Positions 45,451-54,916 of a DNA stretch of 64,000 bases are shown piece by piece. Below the pieces are notes generated by a model that saw nothing but the letters and a program-made list of their open reading frames with translations, ran no database searches and had not been told where the DNA came from. The translations under genes were made by a program, and so were the position numbers. Source of the DNA: JBASEY01 sp964404285 (GTDB lineage: Bacteria > CSSED10-310); contig CAYOJK010000006.1 in the NCBI GenBank assembly GCA_964404285.1, positions 102,407 to 166,406 on the forward strand, in the 5' to 3' direction. Within the stretch, counting starts at the first letter, position 1; each line of letters starts with the position of its first letter.

Positions 45451-47377
45451 ACAAAAACAGCCTAAAATACGATATCGCACTTCCATCTGGCTCTTTTCAT
45501 TTTTAATCCTTGTTTTATTTGGTGTGTTTAGCCTGGGTGTCGCGATCAATGTGGCGAAATGGGGACGGGAATGGAAAGAATCCGAGTTGGTCAATTTCAT
45601 CATTCACAGCCATTATTTGGAGGTGCTCTTTCGGTTATCTCCTGAAAGACAAGCTTTTTATGATGGTCATTGGTCTTTGGAGACAGAACAGGAAATCTGT
45701 CGACTTTTACAACCATTTCAGTTGAAACCTTTAGATAGAGTGTACCTTATCTATCGAGATCATGCTGTTCAGATTTTTCCCAAAATTGAAAACAGAGATG
45801 AATTGGTAGCTTTTTCTTTTGAAAACCCATTCTGGAGGCGGGCTTGGGAAGGAATTCGTAGTCTGACGGTAGAGTATGATTCTTGGGATAAGGTGTCCGT
45901 GATTGCGCGTATTGTTCCAGAAAATATTTCTGAAGCCGGCCCGGGCGTGTTGATTGTTATTGAACGAGATCAGCAGGTTTTTAAAAAAAATGACATCAGA
46001 ACCATGGGTTTTTTCTTGTTTAGTATTCTGGGTTTGCTTTGCGCTTATATCGTCGTGATTTACTATGGAAGAAAAATGCTTCGACCGTATATGCGTTTGG
46101 AAACAATTCTTTCTGATGCCGTTTCCATGAAATCACAGGCTATTAAAAGTGAGGAGGATTTTCGTGATCCTGTTCAGCGAGCTATCGAGACATTTGCTGA
46201 AGCGATCGTCAGACTGCAAAAACAGGAATACCGTCTAGAGTATCTGGGGGACAGATTGGAATCTCCCATGACACCAATGGATGCGTATGAAGAAGAGCTT
46301 CTGGCCAAAGTCAACACCGGTATCGTTACGTTTGATCAAAATAAAGTGATTCAGACCATGACATCCAGAGTGCCAAAGTTGCTTGGACTGACATTGTCTA
46401 ATGTCAGAGGCCAAAAATGTGACACGGTGTTTGGAAGTGACAGTGAAATCTGTCGTGTTCTGAATCTGGCATTGAATAAAAAGAAGGTCGTTCGACAAAA
46501 AAATTGGCTTTGGCAGCGGGATGGCCAAAAACCCATTTGGTTGAGTATATCGACGACACTGATTCACTCTACAGACGATTCGATAATTGGAGTAGGCTGT
46601 GTGATCAGAGACATAACGTTGCTGAAAAAGCTCCATAGCCAAATACGTGAAAAAGAACATTTAGCAGCGCTTGGCGAGCTGTCTGCAGGTATAGCACATG
46701 AATTTAGAAACCCTCTGGGCGCGATTCAGGGCAATGCTCAATATTTATCCGAAGAAATCAATGATAAAGATCTTGCCGGTATTGCTTTGGAAATATACTC
46801 TGAAGTCAGAGGTCTCGAGCGGATCATTCGCGATTTTCTTCAGTTCGCTCGACCTGTTCAGCTCGAGGTTACACCGATTGACCTGTCTGATATGATCCGC
46901 GAAGAAATTTCAACTATTGAAAAATTGTCCTCTTCCAACATCCAGTTTGAGCTGCAACAAAATACCGATTCGATTGTAGCCGAAATCGATGAGCGCCTTT
47001 TTCGGCAAGTAATCAAAAATTGCATTGAAAATGCTCGACAAGCCATGAATGGTCACGGAAAACTGGTTATAAATCTACAAAAAGCGAGTTCGGACTTGGA
47101 TGGTATTCAACCTCGTGAGCATTGTATCATACATTTTATTGATACAGGCCCCGGGGTTCCCAGTGATTTAGTAGAAGAGGTTTTCAAGCCATTTTTCACT
47201 CTGAGGGAAGAGGGTACAGGATTGGGCTTGGCGATAGTGAAGAAAATAGTGTTGTTACATAACGGTTTTGTAGAATTTGAACGGCGCGAAGAACCTGGCG
47301 CTGTTTTGCGTATTTCTATTCCTCTGAAATATGATCCGGAAAAAATTGAAATACTATCAGATCCCGAAGGCAATTAG
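45443..47377 (+). CDS. Membrane sensor histidine kinase with PAS domain
   Basis: A 644-residue kinase. Two transmembrane helices (about 15-35 and 190-212) enclose a periplasmic sensor of about 150 residues. A PAS domain (VNTGIVTFDQNKVIQTM ... IIGVGCVIRDITLLKK) precedes HisKA (LGELSAGIAHEFRNPLGAIQ, with the phospho-His) and an HATPase domain (N box ENARQAM, DTGPGVP, EGTGLGLAIVKK). The arrangement is NtrB/PilS-like. No response regulator is adjacent, so the partner is unknown. It is the last gene of the long plus-strand run. The start ATG 45443 is preceded by GGTGG. Confidence 0.9.
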   Translation: MNEQKQPKIRYRTSIWLFSFLILVLFGVFSLGVAINVAKWGREWKESELVNFIIHSHYLEVLFRLSPERQAFYDGHWSLETEQEICRLLQPFQLKPLDRVYLIYRDHAVQIFPKIENRDELVAFSFENPFWRRAWEGIRSLTVEYDSWDKVSVIARIVPENISEAGPGVLIVIERDQQVFKKNDIRTMGFFLFSILGLLCAYIVVIYYGRKMLRPYMRLETILSDAVSMKSQAIKSEEDFRDPVQRAIETFAEAIVRLQKQEYRLEYLGDRLESPMTPMDAYEEELLAKVNTGIVTFDQNKVIQTMTSRVPKLLGLTLSNVRGQKCDTVFGSDSEICRVLNLALNKKKVVRQKNWLWQRDGQKPIWLSISTTLIHSTDDSIIGVGCVIRDITLLKKLHSQIREKEHLAALGELSAGIAHEFRNPLGAIQGNAQYLSEEINDKDLAGIALEIYSEVRGLERIIRDFLQFARPVQLEVTPIDLSDMIREEISTIEKLSSSNIQFELQQNTDSIVAEIDERLFRQVIKNCIENARQAMNGHGKLVINLQKASSDLDGIQPREHCIIHFIDTGPGVPSDLVEEVFKPFFTLREEGTGLGLAIVKKIVLLHNGFVEFERREEPGAVLRISIPLKYDPEKIEILSDPEGN

Positions 47378-47394
47378 CTCCGGGATTGTTTTTT
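47361..47394 (+). terminator. Intrinsic terminator at the end of the histidine kinase gene
   Basis: A 6-bp stem ATCCCG (47361-47366) / CGGGAT (47381-47386) is followed by TG and TTTTTT. It starts inside the kinase's last codons and overlaps the end of the convergent DUF3006-like gene. Confidence 0.6.
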
Positions 47395-47595
47395 CAACTG
47401 ATCACGAACGGATTGAATTTGATCGGCGGTTTGAGCTTGAGCGATCTGATCAATTTCAATATTGAATCTCAGGTGCAACCCTTCCTTGATTGGCTGCGGA
47501 AGCAAATTTACAGGAAAAACGAAGCTGGCTCCTCGTTGTGTTTCAAGGACAGCGTTAGCGCCCTCGATACGAGTGACAACAAATAGATGTCTCAT
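47374..47595 (-). CDS. DUF3006-like small protein
   Basis: A 73-residue protein. FVVTRIEGANAVLETQRG, then FPVNLLPQPIKEGLHLRFNI, matches the small beta-barrel I know as DUF3006, in which a conserved RIEG/Gly-Ala motif is followed by a Leu-Pro turn. Its function is unknown; such proteins are common beside unrelated genes. It overlaps the purine nucleoside phosphorylase gene by 4 bases, pointing to co-translation, and overlaps the opposing histidine kinase gene by 4 bases. Confidence 0.72.
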   Translation of the reverse strand: MRHLFVVTRIEGANAVLETQRGASFVFPVNLLPQPIKEGLHLRFNIEIDQIAQAQTADQIQSVRDQLKKQSRS

Positions 47596-48443
47596 GATAC
47601 GTTTATGTCCTTTCTGATAGAGATTTTTGAAATGACATCGAGTATTACACGATGCAAAGCCTCTTTCTGTCTTGCTGCAGTTGCTACCACATCATCATGA
47701 GTTGGTATATGATGCTCGCCGGTATAATTCGTAATCATACTGATAGCCGCGACATCACATCCGGCATGACGAATCGCCATAACTTCTGGGACTGTGCTCA
47801 TGCCGACCGCATCAGCTCCTATAACTGATAGCATATGAATTTCTGCCGGCGTCTCATAGCCGGGTCCTTCAAGAGCAGCATAGACACCTTCCTTCAGGAC
47901 AATGTTGTGTCTAGCTGCACTCTTTTTTATCAGACCCCTCATAGCGCTATTGTAGCAATCGGTCATCGAGGGAAACCGCGGCCCGAACGTATCGAGGTTC
48001 AATCCGGTCAAGGGATTTCCTCCCATCAAATTGATATGATCGGTAATAAGCATCAATGTTCCCGGTCGAAGGTCTTCTCGTATACCGCCGGCAGCGTTGG
48101 TGATAATAAAATGTGTCACACCTGTTTTTATCAATGTGCGAATGGGAAGCACAAGAGTTTTCCAATCGTGGCCTTCATAGCGATGATAACGACCTTCCAT
48201 AACCACGACGCCCCTATCTGCCCATTTGCCGACAACCATTTTTCCAGCATGTCCAGGAAGAGTAGAAACAGGAAAACCAGGTATCTCATGATAGAAAAGC
48301 CGTTCTGACGGGGCTTTCAGATTATCACCCAATCCTCCCAAGCCTGAGCCCAGAATCACGCACCATTCCATTTTGAATTTAATTCTGTCGGACAAGAATG
48401 CCGAGGCTCTCTCAATTCTGTCTAAATATCGCAGTTGATTCAT
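47592..48443 (-). CDS. punA: Purine nucleoside phosphorylase (trimeric PNP/MTAP family)
   Basis: A 283-residue phosphorylase that releases purine bases from nucleosides using phosphate. Motifs: ILGSGLGGL, HEIPGFPVSTLPGHAGKM, TNAAGG and ALEGPGYETPAEI. SMITNYTG carries the Asn typical of 6-oxopurine-specific enzymes rather than the Asp of methylthioadenosine phosphorylase, so guanosine and inosine are the likely substrates. Start ATG 48443 is preceded by GGGAG at 11 bases; the open frame extends to 48548 but the extra residues are not family-like. It is followed by the DUF3006-like gene with a 4-base overlap. Confidence 0.92.
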   Translation of the reverse strand: MNQLRYLDRIERASAFLSDRIKFKMEWCVILGSGLGGLGDNLKAPSERLFYHEIPGFPVSTLPGHAGKMVVGKWADRGVVVMEGRYHRYEGHDWKTLVLPIRTLIKTGVTHFIITNAAGGIREDLRPGTLMLITDHINLMGGNPLTGLNLDTFGPRFPSMTDCYNSAMRGLIKKSAARHNIVLKEGVYAALEGPGYETPAEIHMLSVIGADAVGMSTVPEVMAIRHAGCDVAAISMITNYTGEHHIPTHDDVVATAARQKEALHRVILDVISKISIRKDINVS

Positions 48444-48533
48444 CTTGCTTGAGCTCCCAAAGACTATTCTCGATATTTTTACCGCTTCGAGCACACAAGA
48501 TGTGCTGAAAAGCACTGTAAGTCTAACACTCAC

Positions 48534-48563
48534 TTGACAGTATAACAATTACATAACTAGGAT
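48534..48563 (+). promoter_or_regulatory. Candidate promoter for the lipoprotein/threonine aldolase/ABC run
   Basis: A perfect TTGACA (48534-48539) and TAGGAT (48558-48563) are 18 bases apart, about 25 bases before the first start codon at 48589. Confidence 0.5.
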
Positions 48564-48588
48564 TACAGATCGAGGATGAAGGTGAGCT

Positions 48589-49233
48589 ATGATAAATAAT
48601 AAATACGCGATCTCGATAGTGACAGTTGTAACAGGGCTGGTGTTTTTGTTGGGGTGTGATCGACCCTGGACAGGCTCTATTAGAGGAACCGTTACTGTGA
48701 CAGACACCGAAGACGGCATTTCAGGTGTGGTGATCATTGCTCGTTCACTAAAAAACAGTTATGAGGTAAGTGCGGTCACAGACGGTGAAGGAAAATACCG
48801 GCTTCATGATGCACGGTGGGGTCCGAATCTTGTCCGGATTTATCATCCCAGATATTACACTGCCGAAAAATATGCCGATGTCATAAGGGACAATAGTGTT
48901 GAACTGGATTTCTCGGTCAAAGAACGACCGCTTTATATGGATAGTGTTTTGCATGTTCATATTAGAAATACCAATGGAGAACCCATCGATCAGGCAGTGG
49001 TGAACTTGTATCAGTTCAAAAAATATTATTATGAGTACTATTTCTATTTAGGAACGCAAACAACATCCGAAGATGGAGAATTGGCTTTTACTTTGCCAAG
49101 AATTTATGAAGATGAAATAACTCAATTTCAGCTTAGAATCGCAGCAATGGGTTATCATGATGTGATTAAGGATATCATGGTGTTTTGGGGTGATAAAAAT
49201 CCTGAGATAACCATTATTATGGAAGGTATTTAA
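48589..49233 (+). CDS. Lipoprotein with carboxypeptidase-regulatory-like domains
   Basis: A 214-residue lipoprotein: signal segment SIVTVVTGLVFLLGC with the lipid-modified Cys at about residue 23. The mature part has two beta-sandwich repeats of the carboxypeptidase-regulatory-like type (SIRGTVTVTDTEDGISGVVI, VTDGEGKYRLHDARWG; VHIRNTNGEPIDQAVVNLYQ, TTSEDGELAFTLP). Such domains usually bind proteins or glycans on the cell surface or in the periplasm. Its stop overlaps the threonine aldolase start by one base (TAATG). No closer function can be given. Confidence 0.82.
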   Translation: MINNKYAISIVTVVTGLVFLLGCDRPWTGSIRGTVTVTDTEDGISGVVIIARSLKNSYEVSAVTDGEGKYRLHDARWGPNLVRIYHPRYYTAEKYADVIRDNSVELDFSVKERPLYMDSVLHVHIRNTNGEPIDQAVVNLYQFKKYYYEYYFYLGTQTTSEDGELAFTLPRIYEDEITQFQLRIAAMGYHDVIKDIMVFWGDKNPEITIIMEGI

Positions 49234-50294
49234 TGATTCAAAATGGTGACGGAAAACCATATGTGGATCTTCGAAGCGATACTGTGACTCAGCCTTCGCA
49301 GGCGATGCGTGAAGCGATGTTTATGGCGGAAGTTGGAGATGATGTCATGGGTGAGGATCCGTCGATCAATCAGCTTCAGGCTTATGCTGCAGATTTATGT
49401 AGAGTGAGCGCTGCGTTGTTTGTGCCGTCCGGAACGATGGCCAATCAGATAGCAGTTCGTGCTTGGTGCAGAAACGGTGAAGAGGCCCTGGTCGTTCCTG
49501 ATTCTCATGTCTTCCTGTTCGAAGGAGGCGCAGCGGCAGGGCTCAGTGGGGTTCAACTTCATCCACTTTCCGGTCAAGATGGTGATTTTACGGTTGACGA
49601 TTTCAAAGAGCGTATTCGCCCTTTGCATGATTCACATTTTCCAGAGACGCGGTTGTTGTGGGTTGAAAACACTCATAACCGAGGTGGCGGCAAAATCGTC
49701 GCTTTTGACAAGATGGCTGAGGTGTATAAATTAGGTCAGGAAAGGGGTATTCCGGTACATGTCGATGGGGCTAGATTATGCAATGCTGCAATTGAAACCG
49801 GAATACCGTTGGCGGATTGGAGCAAAGTCTGTGATTCTTTTTCGCTGTGTTTGTCCAAAGGATTAGGTGCGCCGATCGGTTCATTGTTATTGGGTTCACA
49901 TGAGTTTATCAAACGAGCGCATAGGGTCAGAAAAGCGCTGGGAGGAGGCATGAGGCAAGCGGGTATGCTGGCGGCAGCGGGCCTTTATGCGTTGACGCAC
50001 AATATGGACAGACTGGCTGTTGACCATCAGCGAGCACGCATGTTTGCTGCTGAATTGCATAACCTGCCTGGTTTGATCGTGCAAGATAATGTCGAGACGA
50101 ATATCGTAATGATTGATATTGATCCGGATTTTAGGTTAAATGCCGTGCAGTTATCCCAGCGCTTGGGTGAATGGGGAATAAAACTGAACCCTGTCAAGCC
50201 CAGGCGATTGCGGGCGGTGTTTCATCTGGATCTTGGGGATGATGCAGTTGACAGGACAGTGAAAGCTTTTCGAGAGGTTATATCTTCGTTTTAG
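49233..50294 (+). CDS. ltaE: Low-specificity L-threonine aldolase
   Basis: A PLP enzyme of 353 residues that cleaves L-threonine and L-allo-threonine to glycine and acetaldehyde. Motifs are DLRSDTVTQPSQAMREAM, GEDPSINQL, FVPSGTMANQIA and the PLP lysine region CLSKGLGAPIGSLLLGS. HVDGARLCNAA is the cofactor-Asp loop. Length and motif order are normal for the family. It is coupled by a one-base overlap to the upstream lipoprotein and lies 15 bases before the ABC transporter pair, so its presence in this run may be incidental to transport. Confidence 0.92.
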   Translation: MIQNGDGKPYVDLRSDTVTQPSQAMREAMFMAEVGDDVMGEDPSINQLQAYAADLCRVSAALFVPSGTMANQIAVRAWCRNGEEALVVPDSHVFLFEGGAAAGLSGVQLHPLSGQDGDFTVDDFKERIRPLHDSHFPETRLLWVENTHNRGGGKIVAFDKMAEVYKLGQERGIPVHVDGARLCNAAIETGIPLADWSKVCDSFSLCLSKGLGAPIGSLLLGSHEFIKRAHRVRKALGGGMRQAGMLAAAGLYALTHNMDRLAVDHQRARMFAAELHNLPGLIVQDNVETNIVMIDIDPDFRLNAVQLSQRLGEWGIKLNPVKPRRLRAVFHLDLGDDAVDRTVKAFREVISSF

Positions 50295-50309
50295 TGAGAA
50301 ACGGTTATT

Positions 50310-52085
50310 GTGCAAGAGTCATTTAAACTGATACTGGATTATTTTAAGCAGTATAAAAAACAGTTTTTTCTGGGCATCCTTGGATTGTTTCTGGTCGATG
50401 GCCTGCAGATTTTTATCCCCTGGTTTGTCAGAAAATCTATCAATTTGCTCACGGAAAACCCGGAAAATTATCAACAGATTCTGCGTTATGGTCTTTATAT
50501 TTTGCTGTTATCAGTCGGAGTCGGTCTCAGTCGATTCATGTGGCGATATTTTATCATTGGAATATCCCGAAAAATCGAAAGAAACCTCAGAAACCGCTTC
50601 TACCGTCATCTTCAAACATTATCGTACAGTTATTTTGACAAAACGTCGGTTGGAGATTTGATGGCGCATGCTACCAATGATTTGGAAGCCATTCGAATGA
50701 TGTGTGGCATGGCGGTGATAGCCATGCTGGATTCCGGTTTATTGATGGTCGCTTCGATCATCATGATGCTGACCATCAACCCGGTTCTGACAGGGTATGT
50801 TGTAATCCCATTGCCGATAATCACTGTGATTACACTTCGCATGGGGCCATTGATGCATGAGCGGTTCAAGAGGGTTCAAAAACGATTTTCAGAGATATCA
50901 CAAAAGGCTCAGGAGACATTTGCCGGTATCAAGGTGGTCAAATCGTTTGTTCAGGAACCCGAAGAAACGAAGAACTTTCACCAGATCAACACCTCCTATA
51001 TCGATGACAATATGCGATTGGTCAAGGTCTGGGGACTGATGCATCCCATGATTTGGACGATAGGCGGCCTTTGTGGAGTCATTATTCTGTACGCCGGGGG
51101 TATCAGAGTAATCGATGGCCGGATGACTATCGGTGATTTTGTTGCATTCAACAGCTACCTAGGCATATTGGTATGGCCAATGATGGCAGTCGGCTGGGTC
51201 GTCAATCTTTATCAACGAGGTCGTGCTTCGTTAGATCGAGTGTATCATATTTTGAGTTTGAAACCGGAAATTCAGGATGCTCCTGATGCTGTCGACAGAA
51301 AAATACATGGACTGATAGAGTTTAAAAACCTAACGTTTTCATACAAATCAGGCACCGATGTCCTAAAAAATGTTTCGTTATCAATTCCGCCCGGCCGGTG
51401 GGTTACAGTTATGGGGCCGACAGGATCCGCTAAAACCACTTTGGTCAATCTTATTTCACGATTATATGATCCGCCGCCGAACACTGTTTTTGTAGATGGG
51501 CATGATGTTCATAGCTATACGCTCCATTCTTTGCGCAGCCAAATCGCTTTTGTACCGCAGCAGACATTCCTGTTTTCCGATACAATCGCAAATAATATTC
51601 GTTTTGGAACCGATATCACGGATGAAAAGGTCGAACTCCTTGCTCAGCAAGCTCAGGTTTACGGTGATATCGATGAATTTCCGGAGCGCTTTGCTACGAT
51701 GGTTGGTGAACGCGGAGTTACGCTGTCTGGAGGACAAAAGCAGCGTATCGCTATAGCTAGAGCGTTGGCTCTAGACACCCCTGTGATTATTTTAGACGAT
51801 TCACTATCGGCAGTCGATACGGAAACAGAGGACGCGATCGTTGACAATATAAAAAGGTTATCAGGTGAAAGAACGGTTATATTGATATCACACCGTGTGT
51901 CTACCGCTCGTAAAGCCGATATCATAGTCTTTTTAGAAGATGCCGAAATTGTAGAAATGGGAACACATGATCAATTGGTCGCTTTAAGGGGAAGATACAA
52001 CGATATTTATGAGCATCAACGTTTGGTGGAAGAGCTTGAACAGTCTGTAGATCAATCTGAACCCAATGGAAATAGTGGTGGTTGA
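50310..52085 (+). CDS. ABC exporter subunit with degenerate ATPase site
   Basis: A 591-residue half-transporter: six transmembrane helices (residues about 15-310) and a nucleotide-binding domain. Walker A is GPTGSAKTTL, with Ala where Gly is usual before the Lys. The signature LSGGQKQRIAIARAL is normal. Walker B is VIILDDSLSAVD, with Asp in place of the catalytic Glu, and the switch His is in LISHRVST. This pattern is that of the non-hydrolysing site subunit of heterodimeric exporters such as TM287/288 and BmrCD. The start is GTG 50310. Its partner starts 2 bases after its stop. Confidence 0.93.
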   Translation: MQESFKLILDYFKQYKKQFFLGILGLFLVDGLQIFIPWFVRKSINLLTENPENYQQILRYGLYILLLSVGVGLSRFMWRYFIIGISRKIERNLRNRFYRHLQTLSYSYFDKTSVGDLMAHATNDLEAIRMMCGMAVIAMLDSGLLMVASIIMMLTINPVLTGYVVIPLPIITVITLRMGPLMHERFKRVQKRFSEISQKAQETFAGIKVVKSFVQEPEETKNFHQINTSYIDDNMRLVKVWGLMHPMIWTIGGLCGVIILYAGGIRVIDGRMTIGDFVAFNSYLGILVWPMMAVGWVVNLYQRGRASLDRVYHILSLKPEIQDAPDAVDRKIHGLIEFKNLTFSYKSGTDVLKNVSLSIPPGRWVTVMGPTGSAKTTLVNLISRLYDPPPNTVFVDGHDVHSYTLHSLRSQIAFVPQQTFLFSDTIANNIRFGTDITDEKVELLAQQAQVYGDIDEFPERFATMVGERGVTLSGGQKQRIAIARALALDTPVIILDDSLSAVDTETEDAIVDNIKRLSGERTVILISHRVSTARKADIIVFLEDAEIVEMGTHDQLVALRGRYNDIYEHQRLVEELEQSVDQSEPNGNSGG

Positions 52086-52087
52086 CG

Positions 52088-54232
52088 ATGTCGCAGGATT
52101 ATTTGACTCGAGAAGATGATCTGGGAAAAATTTATGATTCCCGGTTGATGAAGCGACTGTTGAAGTATGCGCGTCCTTATACCGGTTGGTTCTTGCTGGC
52201 TTTTATGCTGGCTATGTTTATGTCGGCAGCTCATATCTTAATGCCGTATCTATCCAAGATCGGTATCGATTCTTATATCGTCATATCAGGAAAAATGCTG
52301 GATATGTCTGTCTATTCACTTGATCAAATCGATGAGATTGTTGGGCGGTATGAAGGGCGTATCATTGCAGTTTCAGACACTGAATTTGTGATTAAGGAAG
52401 GTGTCATAGATCCTTCGGATAGAAAAAGATTTGATCAGGATGGCGTTTTAAACGAGGGTTATTATTATTTGCTGGATATCGCCCGGTATGATGATGCGAC
52501 CGCGGAGTCACTTCGAAAGCGGATAACTGACGGTAATATAACGGTAAAGGCGACATTGGATCCAGATAAATATTTCATTCGTTCTACTGACCTGAGTGGG
52601 CTTGAGAAGGATGTTCGGAGTGGGATACGCCGTCCGGATTTACGGGGTATTTGGAATATAGCGCTGTTTTATTTGGGAATTTTATTATTATCGCTGCTGA
52701 TCATGTTTTCACAGGTTTACCTGATGACTTGGATTGGTCAAAAAATTATGTTTGACATCCGATTGGAGCTGTTTGCTCATATTCAGAGATTGCCCATTCA
52801 ATTTTTCAACAACCAGCCGGTTGGCCGACTGGTGACAAGGGTGTCCAATGATGTCAATGTGTTGAACGAAGTATTCACATCTGTTTTGGTGGATATGCTG
52901 AAAAACCTGTTGATGATTATTGGTATCATTATCATCATGTTGCGATTGGCGCCCAATTTAGCATTGGTGACATTCTGTGTTTTGCCGCCGATGATCTTGA
53001 TCACGTGGTTTTTTAAACGCAAAATGCGGGAGGCTTATCGGGTTGTCAGGAAAAAGATTGCTCTGATCAATGCGACGATAGCTGAACACATCAGCGGTAT
53101 AAAGGTTATTCAAGTATTTGCCCGTGAATCGATGCATTTCAAAAAATTTAAGGAAATCAATGAACAGGCATTTACGGCCAATATGAAAGAACTGGTTATT
53201 TTTTCGATGTTTTCCCCGTTCATCGTTTTTCTGGAAAACCTTGGAATAGCGTTGATTTTATATTATGGCGGTGGTCAGGTTGTCAGAAATACTGTAACAC
53301 TTGGCACTCTGGTAGCTTTTTTAAGTTATCTATCGATGTTTTTTGGCCCGGTCAGAGATATTGCTGAAAAATTCAATATTATGCAGTCATCTATGGCATC
53401 TTCAGAAAGAATATTTCAGCTTTTCGACATCGAGGATGAGCATATTGAAGATAGTGGAACGGAATTGATTTCTGACGGTGAGTTAAAAGGTGATATAGAG
53501 TTCAAAAATGTTTGGTTTGCCTATAATGATGAGGAATGGGTATTAAAAAATGTGTCTTTTGAGGTCAAAGCAGGTGAGACCGTTGCGTTTGTTGGTGCGA
53601 CAGGTAGTGGAAAAACAACTATTATCAACCTGTTAACACGTTTTTATCGTATTCAGAAGGGTGAAATTCTTATCGATGGTCGCCCGCTTGAAACCTATGA
53701 TAAAGGATTTGTCAGGAAAAATATGGCGATGGTGCTTCAGGATGTCTTTTTATTTTCTGGAGATATCCGGAGTAACATCCGATTGAATAATCTGGATGTC
53801 ACTGATGAGAAAATCAGTAAAGTTGCGCAACAGGTGAATGCACATAAGTTCGTGGAGCGGTTGGATGGGGGTTATGGCCATGTCGTCAAAGAGGGAGGCG
53901 CCACTCTAAGCCAAGGACAACGCCAACTACTCGCTTTTGCTAGAGCTTTGGCAATCAATCCATCTCTTCTTATACTGGATGAAGCGACTGCAAATATCGA
54001 TTCTGAAACTGAACAATGGATTCAAAAAGGTCTTGAATATCTTTTGCGTAACCGGACAGCATTGGTGGTGGCGCATAGGCTGTCAACCATTAAAAAAGCT
54101 GATAAAATCATTGTCATTCATCATGGCCAGATACGTGAAATTGGGACGCATCAGACATTGTTGGCTCAAAGGGGTATTTACTATAAACTGTATCAATTAC
54201 AGTTTAAAGAACAGGAAAAACAAGCGGATTGA
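52088..54232 (+). CDS. ABC exporter subunit with intact ATPase site and long extracytoplasmic insert
   Basis: A 714-residue half-transporter. Between the first and second transmembrane helices there is an extra stretch of about 120 residues (roughly 65-185; includes VGRYEGRIIAVSDTEFVIKE) predicted to lie outside the membrane, which standard exporters lack. The nucleotide-binding domain has a normal Walker A (GATGSGKTTIINLL) and Walker B with catalytic Glu (LLILDEATANID), while its signature reads LSQGQRQLLAFARAL, with Gln in place of the second Gly. With the previous protein it makes one good and one degenerate site. Start ATG 52088; TTG 52082 overlaps the preceding stop. Confidence 0.93.
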   Translation: MSQDYLTREDDLGKIYDSRLMKRLLKYARPYTGWFLLAFMLAMFMSAAHILMPYLSKIGIDSYIVISGKMLDMSVYSLDQIDEIVGRYEGRIIAVSDTEFVIKEGVIDPSDRKRFDQDGVLNEGYYYLLDIARYDDATAESLRKRITDGNITVKATLDPDKYFIRSTDLSGLEKDVRSGIRRPDLRGIWNIALFYLGILLLSLLIMFSQVYLMTWIGQKIMFDIRLELFAHIQRLPIQFFNNQPVGRLVTRVSNDVNVLNEVFTSVLVDMLKNLLMIIGIIIIMLRLAPNLALVTFCVLPPMILITWFFKRKMREAYRVVRKKIALINATIAEHISGIKVIQVFARESMHFKKFKEINEQAFTANMKELVIFSMFSPFIVFLENLGIALILYYGGGQVVRNTVTLGTLVAFLSYLSMFFGPVRDIAEKFNIMQSSMASSERIFQLFDIEDEHIEDSGTELISDGELKGDIEFKNVWFAYNDEEWVLKNVSFEVKAGETVAFVGATGSGKTTIINLLTRFYRIQKGEILIDGRPLETYDKGFVRKNMAMVLQDVFLFSGDIRSNIRLNNLDVTDEKISKVAQQVNAHKFVERLDGGYGHVVKEGGATLSQGQRQLLAFARALAINPSLLILDEATANIDSETEQWIQKGLEYLLRNRTALVVAHRLSTIKKADKIIVIHHGQIREIGTHQTLLAQRGIYYKLYQLQFKEQEKQAD

Positions 54233-54334
54233 CCGACTTATTTCGTGTTCATGCGTTTTATTCTGTTATCTGGATGTATAAAATAAAAATGATACTATAT
54301 TCAACCGGAACAGGAATAACCGGCAGACGAATCC

Positions 54335-54916
54335 ATGACCGAACCAAAAAAGTTTTCCGACATATCCGATGAAGCTTTGATGCTTCGAGTAAAAGACGGT
54401 GACCACGATGCATTCGGGGAAATTTTAAGACGATATGAAAGGCAGTTAGCCACTTTTTTTTATCGTCAATTACGGGATGAAGAAAGTGCACGTGACCTGG
54501 TCATGGACACCTTTCTTAGGGTTTATAAAGCTGCTTATAGATATGAGCCCCGAGCCAAATTCTCAACATATATTTATCAGATAGCACGAAATTTATATAT
54601 AAATGAATCTCAAAAACGGGACTTCAGAAAAACTGATAGTCTTGATGAAATGGATGAAAACAGCGGTTTGCAAATAGCGGGTGATGAGCTCAATCCGGAA
54701 CAAGAACTGTCTAGGCGAGAGTTGAGCGATTTGGTCAGCCGGGCGCTTAGCGAGTTGCCTGAGGATCAGAGAACTATTTTGATTCTGGTTGAATACCAAG
54801 AGCTGACGTATGAGCGGGTTGCTCAAGTTATGGATTGCTCAATCGGAACCGTCAAATCCAGGATACATCGGGCTAGGCAAAAGGTCCGGGAATGGATGGA
54901 AAAATATGAACTGTAA
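54335..54916 (+). CDS. ECF-type RNA polymerase sigma factor
   Basis: A 193-residue sigma factor of the RpoE/ECF group. Region 2 is at about residues 10-95 (DAFGEILRRYERQLATFFYR, FSTYIYQIARNLYINE) and region 4 at about 130-190 (ALSELPEDQRTILILVEYQ; MDCSIGTVKSRIHRARQK). Region 3 is absent, as expected. It directly precedes a zinc anti-sigma gene, overlapping it by 11 bases, so its activity is probably held by that protein and released by an envelope signal. The genes that follow are the likely targets. Its own promoter is unclear; a GGAAC at 54307 is too close to the start to be convincing. Confidence 0.93.
   Translation: MTEPKKFSDISDEALMLRVKDGDHDAFGEILRRYERQLATFFYRQLRDEESARDLVMDTFLRVYKAAYRYEPRAKFSTYIYQIARNLYINESQKRDFRKTDSLDEMDENSGLQIAGDELNPEQELSRRELSDLVSRALSELPEDQRTILILVEYQELTYERVAQVMDCSIGTVKSRIHRARQKVREWMEKYEL

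Noticed and set aside
47835..48308. 157-residue plus-strand open frame in the purine nucleoside phosphorylase gene
   Set aside because: Opposite a well-supported enzyme; no SD or family.
54307..54330. GGAAC box as an ECF-type promoter of the sigma gene
   Set aside because: A five-base match, and the matching -10 would fall only a few bases from the start codon.
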